From Halobium salinum (GTDB lineage Archaea; Halobacteriota; Halobacteria; Halobacteriales; Haloferacaceae): 64,000 nucleotides of DNA. Position numbers and translations under genes: made by a program. Of the stretch, positions 1 through 8,645 are shown piece after piece; position 1 is the first letter of the stretch, and every line of letters starts with the position of its first letter. Below the pieces are notes generated by a model. It saw nothing but the letters and a program-made list of their open reading frames with translations. It searched no databases and had not been told where the DNA came from. The stretch is taken from contig NZ_JAODIW010000010.1 in NCBI RefSeq assembly GCF_026586625.1, forward strand, positions 458,755-522,754. The letters are read 5' to 3'.

Positions 1-15
1 GACCGCCATCAGTCG

Positions 16-38
16 GTCGGCGGTCGGGAAGCGCCGAC
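16..38 (-). terminator. hairpin downstream of coaBC
   Basis: A 7-bp perfect inverted repeat (16-22 pairs with 32-38, 9-base loop) lies about 40 bases beyond the coaBC stop codon. It could be a 3' end structure. There is no T-run, so a terminator role is inference. Confidence 0.3.
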
Positions 39-78
39 GAAACCCGCGTAGACCGCACACCGGGACCGAATCGGGGTC

Positions 79-1236
79 TCAACCCAGTTCGACCGCCAGC
101 TCCTCGGCCACCCGCCCACCGAGCGCCGCTTTCGACCCCTCGAACTCGCTCGTCGCTCCCGAGCGGACGACCAGCGCCCGGGTGCCGTCGTCGCCCATCA
201 CGGAGGCGTCGTTGGCGACGACGAACGCGAGTCCCACGCGGGACAGCAGTTCACGAGCTTTTCCGACCATCGCTTCGTCGTCGCCGCCGCTCTCGGCTTT
301 GAAGCCGACGATGGGGAGGTCGGGGCGGGCCTCCCGAATCGTGTCGACGAGCTTCGGGACGCGTTCGAGTTCGAGGGTGAGTCGGTCCTGTCCGGAGCGA
401 ATCTTCTCCGGGGCGGCCTCGACGGTGTAGTCGGAGATAGCCGCCGCCGAGACGAGCGCGTCGGCGCCGGCACAGGTCTCCTCGCAGGCGGCGAGCATCT
501 CGGCGGCGCTCTCGACTCGGCGGGTGTCCGCGTAGTGGACCGCCGGCCCGTCGTGGACCAGCACGACCTCGGCGCCGCGGACGTGACAGGCACGGGCGAC
601 GGCTCGGCCCGTCTTCCCCGACGCGCGGTTCGAGAGCGTGCGGATGGGGTCGATTCGCTCGCTCGTCGCGCCGCTGGTGACGACGACGCGCCTGCCCGCG
701 AGGGACTGCTCGGTCGTCGCGCGGGCGACGCCGGTGACGATGGCCGCCTCGGTCGCGATTTTGGCCTTCCCCTCCTCGATGCGCGGGTCGACGAAGTCGA
801 CCCCCCAGGACTCCACCGTCGCGATGGCCTCCGCGACGCCCGGGTGGTCGTACATCGGCTCGTGCATCGCCGGCGCGACGACGACTGGAATCCCGGCGCC
901 GAGGGCGGTGGTGGCGCAGGTCGTGACGGGCGTGTCGTCGACTGCGGCGGCGACCTTCCCGACGGTGTTGGCCGTGGCGGGGGCGAGCAGGAGCACGTCC
1001 GCCCACCCCTCCCGACCGCAGAGTTCGACGTGTTCGACGCGACCCGTTATCTCGGTGACCACGTCGTTCTCGGTGGCGAACTCGAGCGACCAGGGGTGGA
1101 CGATGCCCCGCGCGCTCCCGGTCATCACCGCGCGGACCGACGCCCCCTGCCGGCGGAGTTCGTGGGCCAGTTCGACGGTCTTCACCGCCGCGATGGAGCC
1201 GGAGACGCCGAGCGCGACGTTGACACCTTCGAGCAT
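79..1236 (-). CDS. coaBC: phosphopantothenoylcysteine decarboxylase / phosphopantothenate--cysteine ligase
   Basis: A 385-aa bifunctional CoA-synthesis enzyme. The C-terminal half joins 4'-phosphopantothenate to cysteine; the N-terminal FMN-dependent half decarboxylates the product to 4'-phosphopantetheine. Seen: a flavoprotein domain (residues ~1-175) with the catalytic-type His69 in VEHVEL, PATANTVGK (86-94) and the substrate-clamp segment APAMHEPM (121-128). That segment has His where the bacterial motif has Asn. The ligase domain starts near 181 (VVVTSGAT) and carries SAAAISDY and KIRSG. Length and domain order are normal for the family. It pairs functionally with pantoate kinase and phosphopantothenate synthetase at 32.7-35.7 kb. 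The ATG is the only sensible start; a TATA-like stretch lies near 1268-1276 on this strand. Confidence 0.95.
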   Translation of the reverse strand: MLEGVNVALGVSGSIAAVKTVELAHELRRQGASVRAVMTGSARGIVHPWSLEFATENDVVTEITGRVEHVELCGREGWADVLLLAPATANTVGKVAAAVDDTPVTTCATTALGAGIPVVVAPAMHEPMYDHPGVAEAIATVESWGVDFVDPRIEEGKAKIATEAAIVTGVARATTEQSLAGRRVVVTSGATSERIDPIRTLSNRASGKTGRAVARACHVRGAEVVLVHDGPAVHYADTRRVESAAEMLAACEETCAGADALVSAAAISDYTVEAAPEKIRSGQDRLTLELERVPKLVDTIREARPDLPIVGFKAESGGDDEAMVGKARELLSRVGLAFVVANDASVMGDDGTRALVVRSGATSEFEGSKAALGGRVAEELAVELG

Positions 1237-1328
1237 TGGTCTCTACCCGGGGTTGGGTTCGGTGTGGGTTAAAAGGGTACGTGTGTCGCACGGGGCGGTC
1301 GCTCCGTCGCCGACGACTTCGTCCCGCG

Positions 1329-2312
1329 CTACGCCCGTCGCTGTCGGGTCGTCTCGACCACGTCGACGTTCTCGTCGAAGACGAACGCCAGTTCGTCGCC
1401 GTCCTCGTGACGAAGCGTGGTCCGCACCCGGAGCGGGTCGGTCGAGACGACCGCGTGGTCGTAGTCCATTGACTCCTCGAGTTCCACGAGCCGTTCGAGC
1501 GGTACCTCGTCGGCTCCGAAGCCGCGCTCCAGACCGTGTTCGAGGGCGAAGGACTGGCCCGTCGGATGTGACGCGGCCGCGACGGTCGCGGGCCCTTGCA
1601 TCTCGTTCTTACAGACGGAGCACTCGAACCGCACCAGCACCCGACTCACGCGGCCACAGTTCGGACAGGCCCGGTCGCCGTCGCGGTGGTCGTCACACAC
1701 CTCGAACCGGGAGTCGACGACGCCGGAACACTCCGGACAGACGCCGGCGAGTCGCATGGCGTTTTTCTGGACCTCCTGCGTGCCGTTCGCGCGAACCACT
1801 TCCGCCGCCGTCCGTCCCGCGACTCCGGCCGGGTCGAAGTCCGTCTCCATCAGCGTTAGCTCCTCGCCGTCGGGGCCGCAGTCGGGACAGACCGCCCACA
1901 GCTTCCGGTCCTCGTAGTCGACGACCTCCGGGGAGCCACAGTGAGGACAGGGAATCTCCACGCCCTCGGTGTCGAGTTCGGGGTCGTCGACGCCGACGCC
2001 GGCGACGACGGCGCGGACGACCTTGTGGCCGGCGCCGTGGAGGGCGTACCCGGTGTCGGTCTCCTCGACGAACTCGCCCGTGACCTGTTCGAGGTGGTAG
2101 TTGAACCGCCCGCTGTCGGTGACGCCGACCCGCTCGCGCAGTTCGGTGAACGTGAGCCCGTCGTCGTCCGTGAACGGCTCGTACGCCTCCCACAGCGTCA
2201 ACAGAATCGTCAGCCGAATCTCGTTGCCCAGCTTCGCGAACGCGTCCGCCGCTCGCCCGCCGACGGTCTCGGTCGCCCGCTCCGGAGCCGACGTGGTCCC
2301 CTCTCTCTGCAT
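1329..2312 (-). CDS. winged-helix regulator with two zinc-ribbon segments
   Basis: A 327-aa predicted DNA-binding protein. The N-terminal third (NEIRLTILLTLWEAYEPFT, then FTELRERVGVTDSGRFNYHL) is an ArsR-type winged helix. The middle and C-terminal parts contain zinc-ribbon cysteine pairs (CPHC ... CPDC, then CPEC ... CPNC ... CSVC), a layout known in haloarchaeal regulators. I start it at the ATG at 2312 (MQREG) rather than 2339, because a TATA-like AACTTTG lies about 26 bases upstream of 2312. The ligand and targets cannot be read from the sequence. Confidence 0.8.
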   Translation of the reverse strand: MQREGTTSAPERATETVGGRAADAFAKLGNEIRLTILLTLWEAYEPFTDDDGLTFTELRERVGVTDSGRFNYHLEQVTGEFVEETDTGYALHGAGHKVVRAVVAGVGVDDPELDTEGVEIPCPHCGSPEVVDYEDRKLWAVCPDCGPDGEELTLMETDFDPAGVAGRTAAEVVRANGTQEVQKNAMRLAGVCPECSGVVDSRFEVCDDHRDGDRACPNCGRVSRVLVRFECSVCKNEMQGPATVAAASHPTGQSFALEHGLERGFGADEVPLERLVELEESMDYDHAVVSTDPLRVRTTLRHEDGDELAFVFDENVDVVETTRQRRA

Positions 2313-2394
2313 ACTTCGGCAATCGTGAGACCCGAACAAAGTTGGACGGGGTCGACGGCGACCGACAGGGCCGACCGGTCGGCCGTCGGCCTAC

Positions 2395-2715
2395 TCAGGC
2401 GAACACGGCGTACATGAACAGGAACCCGAAGTACAGCAGGACGAGCGCCCCGAGCGCGAGCAATCGGAACCGACGAATCTCGGCGCCTTCGCTCTCGTAG
2501 GCCTCGGCGAACGCCTCGCGCTCGGCCTCGTCGAGTCGGCCGTAGTGCTCGAGCCCTCGGTGTAGGACCAGATGCCGCTCCTCGGGGAACGGCTGGCCGC
2601 AGTGTTCACAGACGTGCGGGGTCGCGTCCGATGGTACGTCGACGGTCGGTTCGTCGCCGTCGGCGTCGTGGGGGCTCCAGGCGTCGTCCCGTCTCACCGA
2701 CTCGCTCCGACTCAT
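2395..2715 (-). CDS. C2H2 zinc-finger protein with one membrane span
   Basis: A 106-aa protein. After an acidic N-terminus there is one classical C2H2 finger: C36-x2-C39-x12-H52-x4-H57. A helix rich in Glu/Ala/Arg follows, then a single hydrophobic segment (~84-105) at the extreme C-terminus. The finger should face the cytoplasm if the tail is inserted C-terminally. The start codon overlaps the stop of the upstream polytopic membrane protein (ATGA), so the two are translated together and may act together. Function unknown. C2H2 fingers on a membrane anchor recur in haloarchaea but have no assigned role that I know of. Confidence 0.8.
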   Translation of the reverse strand: MSRSESVRRDDAWSPHDADGDEPTVDVPSDATPHVCEHCGQPFPEERHLVLHRGLEHYGRLDEAEREAFAEAYESEGAEIRRFRLLALGALVLLYFGFLFMYAVFA

Positions 2716-4190
2716 ACGCCGTACAACCCCCCGAGGAACGGCGGTTCCGCGTACGGCTGTGAGACGATCCAGAGGCTCGTCATCGTGTACAGCACCATCA
2801 CGAGCGTCACGCCGTACTGGCTCCGGACGGCCTGCATCCGCGAGGGGAAGACGTCGAACGCGGTGGCGTGGGCGACCCAGACGGCGACGAGGTGGCCGAC
2901 GAGGACGGCCGTGAGTTCGAGCCCGCCGAACCACGCCGGCAACCCGGCCAGGAGCGGCGGGTTCTGCGGCGGCGACAGCGGCGCGGCGGCGACCGAGAGT
3001 ACGGTCGGCGACAGCGTCAGCACGGTGGCGAGGTTGTGTGCGAGTTGGTACCCGGCGGCGATGGCCAGCAGCGAGGGGGCGAACCGTCTGGCGAGGTAGT
3101 CGCGGGTGAGGTAGGTGTCGCCGAAGCGCCGTGCGAGTTCGGCGGCACCGAAGTAGGCGACGAGGAAGCCCGCGTAGCCGACGAGGAAGACGAGGAGGTA
3201 GAGCAGGACCGCCGGGACGCCGGCACCGACGAGGACGCCCGCGATACCGGGGTTCCCGTCGGCACCGGCCCACAGCGGCGTCCCGACGAAGCCGTCGTAG
3301 GTCGTCACCCACAGGAGCGCGACGACGAAGGCGACTTCGGAGCGGTCGGTGACGAGGCGCGTCTCCGAGAGCGCCATGCCGGGGAGCCGGAACTCGACGC
3401 CGTCGTCGGTCCGACGGAAGGGGGCGACTCGGCCGTAGTACCGGAAGACGCGGGCGATGGGGTCGACCCGCTCGAACCAGGTGTCGACGCCGAAGACGGT
3501 CGTCCCGGCGAGCGTGGCGACCGTGTACCCCACGATGACCGCGGCAAGCAGGGACGGGGCGTCGGCGACTGGCGCCGTCACCTCTACCCAGATGAGCAGG
3601 AGCAGGGCGGCGACGCTCGGCCACGCGCCCCAACCGTCGGGGTAGTCGCGGTCGAGCGAGGGGAGGGGTTCGGCGAGCGTCCGCCAGGGGTTCAGCGTCG
3701 GCCACGTGTTCGCGACGAGGTACGTCGAGGCGACGTAGCCGCCCCACCAGAGGACCCAGACGACGAGGACCGCGAGGTTGCGGTAGGCGGTGTCCGGGCC
3801 GACGAAGCCGACGGCGACGGTGACCGCGAGGACGACCACCGAAAGGAGGCGGGCGACGAGCCGGACGGCCCGACCGGGGTCCGGGAGCAGGCCGCCCCAG
3901 TCGTGGACCGCGCGGACGAACCCGCGGTCGGTGACGAAGCTGGCGAGCAGGAAGGAGGCGCCGACGACGCCGCCGCCGGTCGAGAGAAAGAGCCAGGTCG
4001 GGACCGCGAGGCTGTCGCGGCTGGCGCCGCGGAGCGCCCCGCCGTGGGCGAGCGCCGGGCGGGCGAGCGCGAGGAGCGCGCTCGTGAGGAGGAGCGCGAG
4101 ACCCACCCGACGGAGTCCGCGGCCGAGTCGGCGTCGGGAGGGCCGGTCCGAGTCGGCGGTCGGAGGGCGACGACGGTGTCGACCGGTCAT
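2712..4190 (-). CDS. polytopic membrane protein, paralogue of the protein at 57.9-59.3 kb
   Basis: A 492-aa protein. It has an Arg-rich start, a signal-like segment ending in ALAHGG near residue 50, then about ten hydrophobic spans. The C-terminus (TLVMVLYTMTSLWIVSQP) matches the C-terminus of the 458-aa protein at 57926-59302 (LVVLMVGYTVLSLWIVSRP). The two also share GGYVASTYLVANTWPTLNPW-type segments and membrane histidines (QLAHNL; GHLVAVWVAHATA). Both copies sit beside respiratory or redox-assembly genes: coxC here, SCO/CcdA/TlpA there. A role in oxidase or electron-transport assembly is inference. It forms a coupled pair with the zinc-finger gene downstream and is divergent from coxC. 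Confidence 0.8.
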   Translation of the reverse strand: MTGRHRRRPPTADSDRPSRRRLGRGLRRVGLALLLTSALLALARPALAHGGALRGASRDSLAVPTWLFLSTGGGVVGASFLLASFVTDRGFVRAVHDWGGLLPDPGRAVRLVARLLSVVVLAVTVAVGFVGPDTAYRNLAVLVVWVLWWGGYVASTYLVANTWPTLNPWRTLAEPLPSLDRDYPDGWGAWPSVAALLLLIWVEVTAPVADAPSLLAAVIVGYTVATLAGTTVFGVDTWFERVDPIARVFRYYGRVAPFRRTDDGVEFRLPGMALSETRLVTDRSEVAFVVALLWVTTYDGFVGTPLWAGADGNPGIAGVLVGAGVPAVLLYLLVFLVGYAGFLVAYFGAAELARRFGDTYLTRDYLARRFAPSLLAIAAGYQLAHNLATVLTLSPTVLSVAAAPLSPPQNPPLLAGLPAWFGGLELTAVLVGHLVAVWVAHATAFDVFPSRMQAVRSQYGVTLVMVLYTMTSLWIVSQPYAEPPFLGGLYGV

Positions 4191-4337
4191 TATCGCGCGT
4201 AGGTGGCTCCGACGGGAGTAGCTTCCGAAATGGACCGAGGGGGCGACGGGGACGACCCCGGAACGGTCCGCCGCCCCTCGGTTCCGCCGCTGTCCCGCTT
4301 AGGTGGTTTTTTGGTAGTCGGACCGCAATCGCAGGAT

Positions 4338-5198
4338 ATGAGTACGGAAGAATCTCACGACGACCACGGCCACCACCTCCCGGCCGTGGAGGACTGGCCC
4401 CGCGGGTTCGGCGAGGCCAGCTGGTGGCCCATCGTCACCGCCCTCGGTGCCACGGGCATCTACGTGGGCGCCGCGCTGTTCATCATCGGCCGTGGCGAGA
4501 ACCCCATCGTCCCCTCAATTGCCGGTCCGGCGGTCGCCGTCGGCTCGGTGGGACTGTTCCTCGTCGGCCTCTACGGCTGGCTCTACCACGCCTTCGTCAA
4601 GGCGTTCTGGTCCGGCGACGCCCCCGGCCACGGCAACGGGCTCAAGTGGGGGATGGTCGCCTTCCTCGGCTCGGAGATGGGTACCTTCGGCGCCGGCTTC
4701 GGGTACTACTTCTACATCCGGGCGGGCGCGTGGCCGCCGAGCGAACTGCCGGGCCTGCTGAGTTCGCTCGTGCTCGTCAACACCGCCCTGCTGATAGCCT
4801 CCTCGTTCACGCTCCACTGGGCGCACATGAAGCTCCGCGAGGGCGACCGCGACAGCTTCGTCAAGGGGCTGTTCGCCACGCTCGTGCTCGGCACCGTGTT
4901 CATCGGCGGGCAGGTGCTCGAGTACTGGGAGTTCATCGAGGGCGAAGGGTTCACCCTCACCTCCGGCGTGTTCGCGTCGGCGTTCTACGGGCTGACGGGT
5001 CTGCACGGCCTCCACGTCTCGCTGGGCGCCGTGCTCCTGCTCATCGTGTTCGTCCGCGCACTGATGGGGCAGTACTCCGCGGACCGCGACGTCTCCGTCG
5101 AGACCGTCTCGATGTACTGGCACTTCGTCGACGCCGTCTGGATTTTCCTCGTCGTCGTGCTGTACGTCGGCGCGGTCGTCGGCGCGGCGCCGGCGTAA
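4338..5198 (+). CDS. coxC: cytochrome c oxidase subunit III
   Basis: A 286-aa heme-copper oxidase subunit III. Seen: about seven hydrophobic spans; the characteristic GSEMGTFGAGFGYYFYIR region (E in helix III); the ALLIASSFTLHWAHMKL segment; GGQVLEYWEF; FYGLTGLHGLHVSLGA; and the C-terminal SMYWHFVDAVWIFLVVVLY, all hallmarks of the family. The reading frame is open upstream to 4203, but the ATG at 4338 gives the usual N-terminus and is preceded by a T-rich stretch about 25 bases away. Other oxidase subunits are not in the window. The convergent neighbour is a CDGSH protein. Confidence 0.93.
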   Translation: MSTEESHDDHGHHLPAVEDWPRGFGEASWWPIVTALGATGIYVGAALFIIGRGENPIVPSIAGPAVAVGSVGLFLVGLYGWLYHAFVKAFWSGDAPGHGNGLKWGMVAFLGSEMGTFGAGFGYYFYIRAGAWPPSELPGLLSSLVLVNTALLIASSFTLHWAHMKLREGDRDSFVKGLFATLVLGTVFIGGQVLEYWEFIEGEGFTLTSGVFASAFYGLTGLHGLHVSLGAVLLLIVFVRALMGQYSADRDVSVETVSMYWHFVDAVWIFLVVVLYVGAVVGAAPA

Positions 5199-5214
5199 GC
5201 GGGCCGACCCCGGA

Positions 5215-5508
5215 CTACTCCTTCGACTCCTCCGACCCGTTCGGTCCCTCCGACTCCTTCGGCTCCTTCGACTCCGACCCCTCCGCCTCGACGTACTCGA
5301 TGGACGCCACCTCCCGACGCTCCCCGTCGACGTACTTGTACAGCCGACCCTCGGTCTCACCTTCGGTGGCGCGGTGGCTCCCGTCACAGAACGGCCGGTC
5401 GTCGCTCAGACCACAGCGACAGACCGCGATATCCCCCTTCTCGGGGTCGATGTCGCTCTCGTCCAGCCGAAGGGGGCCGTCCGCGGTGTGGGTGACCTCT
5501 CGCGTCAT
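5215..5508 (-). CDS. CDGSH iron-sulfur domain protein
   Basis: A 97-aa soluble protein with one CDGSH-type [2Fe-2S] site: C30-x-C32-x8-C41-D-G-S-H45, within the segment CRCGLSDDRPFCDGSH. The family binds a redox-active, acid-labile cluster with three Cys and one His. The last ~25 residues are a Glu/Ser/Lys-rich, probably disordered tail. It is convergent with coxC. A TATA-like CACTATAC on this strand about 25 bases before the ATG suggests its own leaderless promoter. Confidence 0.88.
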   Translation of the reverse strand: MTREVTHTADGPLRLDESDIDPEKGDIAVCRCGLSDDRPFCDGSHRATEGETEGRLYKYVDGERREVASIEYVEAEGSESKEPKESEGPNGSEESKE

Positions 5509-5603
5509 GATCGACCCCACGGTCTCCGGGCGGGTATAGTGTCGGCGTCCCTCTCGAAGCGGTGCCACCGGAGTCGAGCGGGCGAGACCGGTCGGCAGCC
5601 TCC

Positions 5604-5969
5604 CTATCGCTCCGCCGTTCCGACCGGGGGCGCGCCGAGGAAGCTCACCGCGAGCAGGACGAAGTAGGTGCACAGCCCGGCGAGCACCGCCGTCACTACC
5701 CACGTTCCGGCGGCAACGAGGAGCGCCACCCCGCCGACGAGCGCCAGCGCCGCCGCGCCGACCTGGACGACAGGTCGGTACCAGAGGCGGTGGGCGCGCT
5801 CGGGGAAGAGCAAGAAGGGGAGTTCGAGGGCGAGCGCGCCGGCGACGCCGACCGCGGCGGCGACCGGGTCGAGGAGTTCGGTGGGCTCGACGCCGAGGGC
5901 GAGGGCGGCGGCGAGGAGGCCGGCCGCGACGGTCGCCGCGAGGGCGGCGTCGCGGAGTCGGCGGTCCAT
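5604..5969 (-). CDS. small four-span membrane protein
   Basis: A 121-aa protein with four hydrophobic segments (about 8-27, 36-55, 66-86, 89-112) and few polar residues. No known family recognised. The frame is open to 6092, but the ATG at 5969 gives a sensible N-terminus (MDRRLRDAAL) ahead of the first span; the upstream extension is Arg/Pro-rich and looks untranslated. It is divergent from the K+ channel gene, and the 112-bp gap must hold both promoters. Confidence 0.65.
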   Translation of the reverse strand: MDRRLRDAALAATVAAGLLAAALALGVEPTELLDPVAAAVGVAGALALELPFLLFPERAHRLWYRPVVQVGAAALALVGGVALLVAAGTWVVTAVLAGLCTYFVLLAVSFLGAPPVGTAER

Positions 5970-6081
5970 GCCGGCCGTTACACCGCGGTCGGGTAGTCGT
6001 TTCCGGGAGCGTCTTCGGCCCCGCGCCGGACCCGGTGGGTACGACACCTTTACCGCACGCCCCTCCCAGGTCCGGACGTAA

Positions 6082-7710
6082 ATGTCGGACACGACGCGGC
6101 GCGCCGGGCTGTACGTCGCGCTCGCGCTCGGGGTGATGCTCGCGTACGCGTTCGTCTACCAGTGGGCGCTGGCGACGTTCGCCGGCGAGAGCATCTCGTA
6201 CATCATGGCGCTGCACTTGGTCGTGGAGACGTTCACGACGACGGGGTACGGCGAGCAGACCCAGTTCTGGGACCACCCGGCCCTGTTCCTCCTCAACATC
6301 GTGATGATGCTCACGGGAGTCGTGCTCATCTTCCTCACCCTGCCGCTGTTCATCGTCCCGCTCGTCGAGGAGACGCTGGCGACCGACCCGCCGGAGGCGG
6401 TCGACATGGCGGACCACGTCATCGTCTGTACCTTCACCCCGCGCGGGAGCGCGCTCGTCGCCGAACTCGACGCGATGGACCGGTCGTACGTCGTCGTCGA
6501 GAAGGACCGCGAACGCGCCCGAGAGCTGTACGAGGACGGGTACAGCGTCGTCCACGGCGACCCCGAGACTATCGAGACGCTCGAAAACGCGTCCGTGGGG
6601 GACGCCGTTGCGCTCGTCGCCGACGACACCGACGAGCGAAACGCGTCCATCGTGCTAGCCGCGAAAGAGTGTGCGAGTGACCTCCACGTGGTGAGTCTCA
6701 TCGAGGACGCCGACGTGGCGGACTACCACACGTACGCCGGCGCCGACAAGGTCGTCTCCCCCCGTCGCCTGCTCGGCGAGCGTCTCGCGGGCAAGGCGAC
6801 CACGGCCGTCGCCTCCTCGCTCGGCGACGCCGTGGAGATCGGCGACGACTTCGAAATCGCCGAGATGCTCGTCCACCGCGGGAGTCCGCTCATCGGCACC
6901 ACCATCGCCGACAGCGGTATCGCGGAGATGGTCGGCGCCAACGTCATCGGCGCGTGGTTCCGCGGGGAGTTCGTCTCTCCACCTGACCCAGGTGACACCA
7001 TCGACGAACACACCATCCTGCTCGTATCCGGTCGGGAGGCCCAACTCGACCGTCTGAAAGAGCTCACGCTCTCCGAGACCCGTCGCCGCCGGCGCGGCCG
7101 AGTCGTCGTCGCCGGCTACGGCGAGGTGGGCGAGACCGCCGCCGACGCGCTGTCGACCGCGGACGTTCCGGTCGTGGGCGTCGACTGGCAGGAGAAGGCC
7201 GGCGTCGACGTGGTCGGCGACGTGACCGACCGCGAGACGCTGGAAGAGGCCGGCGTCGACCGCGCACGCAGTATCATCGTCGCCCTCGCCGACGACACGA
7301 CGACCATCTTCACGACGCTCGTCGTCAAGCAGTTGGCTCCGGACGTGGAGGTCATCGCCCGCGCCAACGAACCGGAGAGCGTCGCGAAGCTCTACCGCGC
7401 CGGCGCCGAGTACGTCCTCGCGCTGGCCACCGTCTCGGGTCGGATGCTCGCCTCCAGCCTGCTCGACGAGGAGGTCATCACCCCCGACGCGCAGGTGGAG
7501 GTGGTCCGCACCGAGGCGCCGAACCTCGTCGGGCGGAGCCTCGCGGAGGCCGACGTACGCGCGCGGACGAACTGCACCGTCATCGCCGTCGAGCGGGACG
7601 ACGAGCTACTCACCGAGGTCGGGCCGGACTTCGTCGTCCGCGAGGGCGACTCGCTCATCGTCGCCGGCACGGACGGGGATATGAACCGGTTCAACGAGTT
7701 GGCGGGGTAG
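6082..7710 (+). CDS. two-span potassium channel with tandem RCK (TrkA-N/TrkA-C) domains
   Basis: A 542-aa Kch-like protein. Seen: hydrophobic span ~8-32, a pore helix with filter TTTGYGEQ (52-59), and span ~67-93. Two cytoplasmic RCK units follow. The second has a full nucleotide-binding loop, VVVAGYGEVG (341-350), plus a TrkA-C domain to the end. The first Rossmann segment has VIVCTFTPRG (113-122) instead of GxGxxG, so it may not bind nucleotide normally. K+ influx is central to salt-in osmoadaptation. TrkH at 52.8-54.3 kb is the other K+ system in the window. Confidence 0.9.
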   Translation: MSDTTRRAGLYVALALGVMLAYAFVYQWALATFAGESISYIMALHLVVETFTTTGYGEQTQFWDHPALFLLNIVMMLTGVVLIFLTLPLFIVPLVEETLATDPPEAVDMADHVIVCTFTPRGSALVAELDAMDRSYVVVEKDRERARELYEDGYSVVHGDPETIETLENASVGDAVALVADDTDERNASIVLAAKECASDLHVVSLIEDADVADYHTYAGADKVVSPRRLLGERLAGKATTAVASSLGDAVEIGDDFEIAEMLVHRGSPLIGTTIADSGIAEMVGANVIGAWFRGEFVSPPDPGDTIDEHTILLVSGREAQLDRLKELTLSETRRRRRGRVVVAGYGEVGETAADALSTADVPVVGVDWQEKAGVDVVGDVTDRETLEEAGVDRARSIIVALADDTTTIFTTLVVKQLAPDVEVIARANEPESVAKLYRAGAEYVLALATVSGRMLASSLLDEEVITPDAQVEVVRTEAPNLVGRSLAEADVRARTNCTVIAVERDDELLTEVGPDFVVREGDSLIVAGTDGDMNRFNELAG

Positions 7711-7790
7711 TGTCGAAATGGTGTTCGTGCTGCCTGTGTTCTCCGAGAGGTGTGTCCAGAAGACGGAGATTTCGTGTCCTACGGAAGCCC

Positions 7791-7878
7791 CCGGCCGCTC
7801 GCTGAGCGAGGCGACGCAAGGACCGCAGGGAGCGGAGCGACTGAGGACCGCAGCGAGCCGCAGCCAGCGAGCGGCCGG
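7791..7878. repeat. 14-bp inverted repeat enclosing GAGCGR-rich low-complexity DNA
   Basis: CCGGCCGCTCGCTG (7791-7804) is the exact reverse complement of 7865-7878. The 60 bases between are built from short GAGCG/GACCGCAG/GCGAC repeats. It sits in the 248-bp gap between the convergent K+ channel and DUF998 genes. No gene is credible here. A transcript of either strand would fold into a long imperfect hairpin, so a bidirectional terminator or a dispersed repeat are the obvious readings. Confidence 0.55.
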
Positions 7879-7958
7879 CCCCTTCCGAATTCCCACCCGA
7901 TGTCGGTTGCCTGCTCGGTCGCCACGGCGTGGACGACAGGTGTGTCTCCCAGCCGCCA

Positions 7959-8552
7959 TTACTCGGCGGTCGTCGCCGCCGTCTCCCGCTCCTTCCGCCC
8001 CCACAGCGCGATGGGACTCAGTAGCAGCACCCAGACGCCGAACAGCGCGGCGCCGACGATTTCGGGCACGGCGAGGCCGCCGGGGACGTAGCCGAGAATC
8101 CAACCGACCCAGACGACGACGTGGACGCCGGCCTGTCGGAGCGCGACGCTCCCCGTCGTCGTGTCCCGTCTCGCCAGTCCGTCGAGGACCATCGTCACGG
8201 TGAGGAGGAGGAAGAACGCGACGGCCACCGGGACGTGGAGCGGCTGGTCCGAGGGGAAGACGCCGACCAGACCCATGGCGACGGCGGCGAGCGCCAAGGA
8301 GGCGGCGGCGGCGCGTGAGAGCGGTTCGGGGTCGGCGTCCCACAGGACGGCGGTGTAGGGGAGCGCGAGCAGGCCGCCGACGACGAGGCCGCCGTTGAAC
8401 AGGAGCGCCGTCGCGGGCGCCACCCCGAGGTCCGAGAGGGCGCTCGACCCCCACGCGAACGTCGGGGAGACGAGGGTGGCGGCGAGGATGGCCGACAGCG
8501 TGACCAGCGGGGCGGCGAAGCCGGAGAGCAGGGCGGCGGCGTGTCGATGCAC
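7959..8552 (-). CDS. DUF998-type membrane protein
   Basis: A 197-aa protein with about six hydrophobic spans. The start (LLSGFAAPLVTLSAILAATL), FAWGSSALSDLGV and the FPSDQPLHVPVAVAFFLLL segment are typical of DUF998 membrane proteins, whose function is unknown. The gene is divergent from the large protein at 8646 and shares the 93-bp promoter region. A TATA-like stretch on this strand lies near 8576-8588. Confidence 0.82.
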   Translation of the reverse strand: MHRHAAALLSGFAAPLVTLSAILAATLVSPTFAWGSSALSDLGVAPATALLFNGGLVVGGLLALPYTAVLWDADPEPLSRAAAASLALAAVAMGLVGVFPSDQPLHVPVAVAFFLLLTVTMVLDGLARRDTTTGSVALRQAGVHVVVWVGWILGYVPGGLAVPEIVGAALFGVWVLLLSPIALWGRKERETAATTAE

Positions 8553-8612
8553 GGCCGAACCTCACGGGGCGTCGACACGTATCTTTCGTCTGACCCCCCT
8601 CCGCGTCGAAAC

Positions 8613-8620
8613 GTATTTGA
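8613..8620 (+). promoter_or_regulatory. TATA-like box for the 790-aa protein
   Basis: GTATTTGA is centred about 30 bases before the ATG at 8646, within a GC-rich region. This predicts a very short or absent 5' leader. Confidence 0.5.
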
Positions 8621-8645
8621 CTCGGTTGTCGACAAGTACGGTCAA

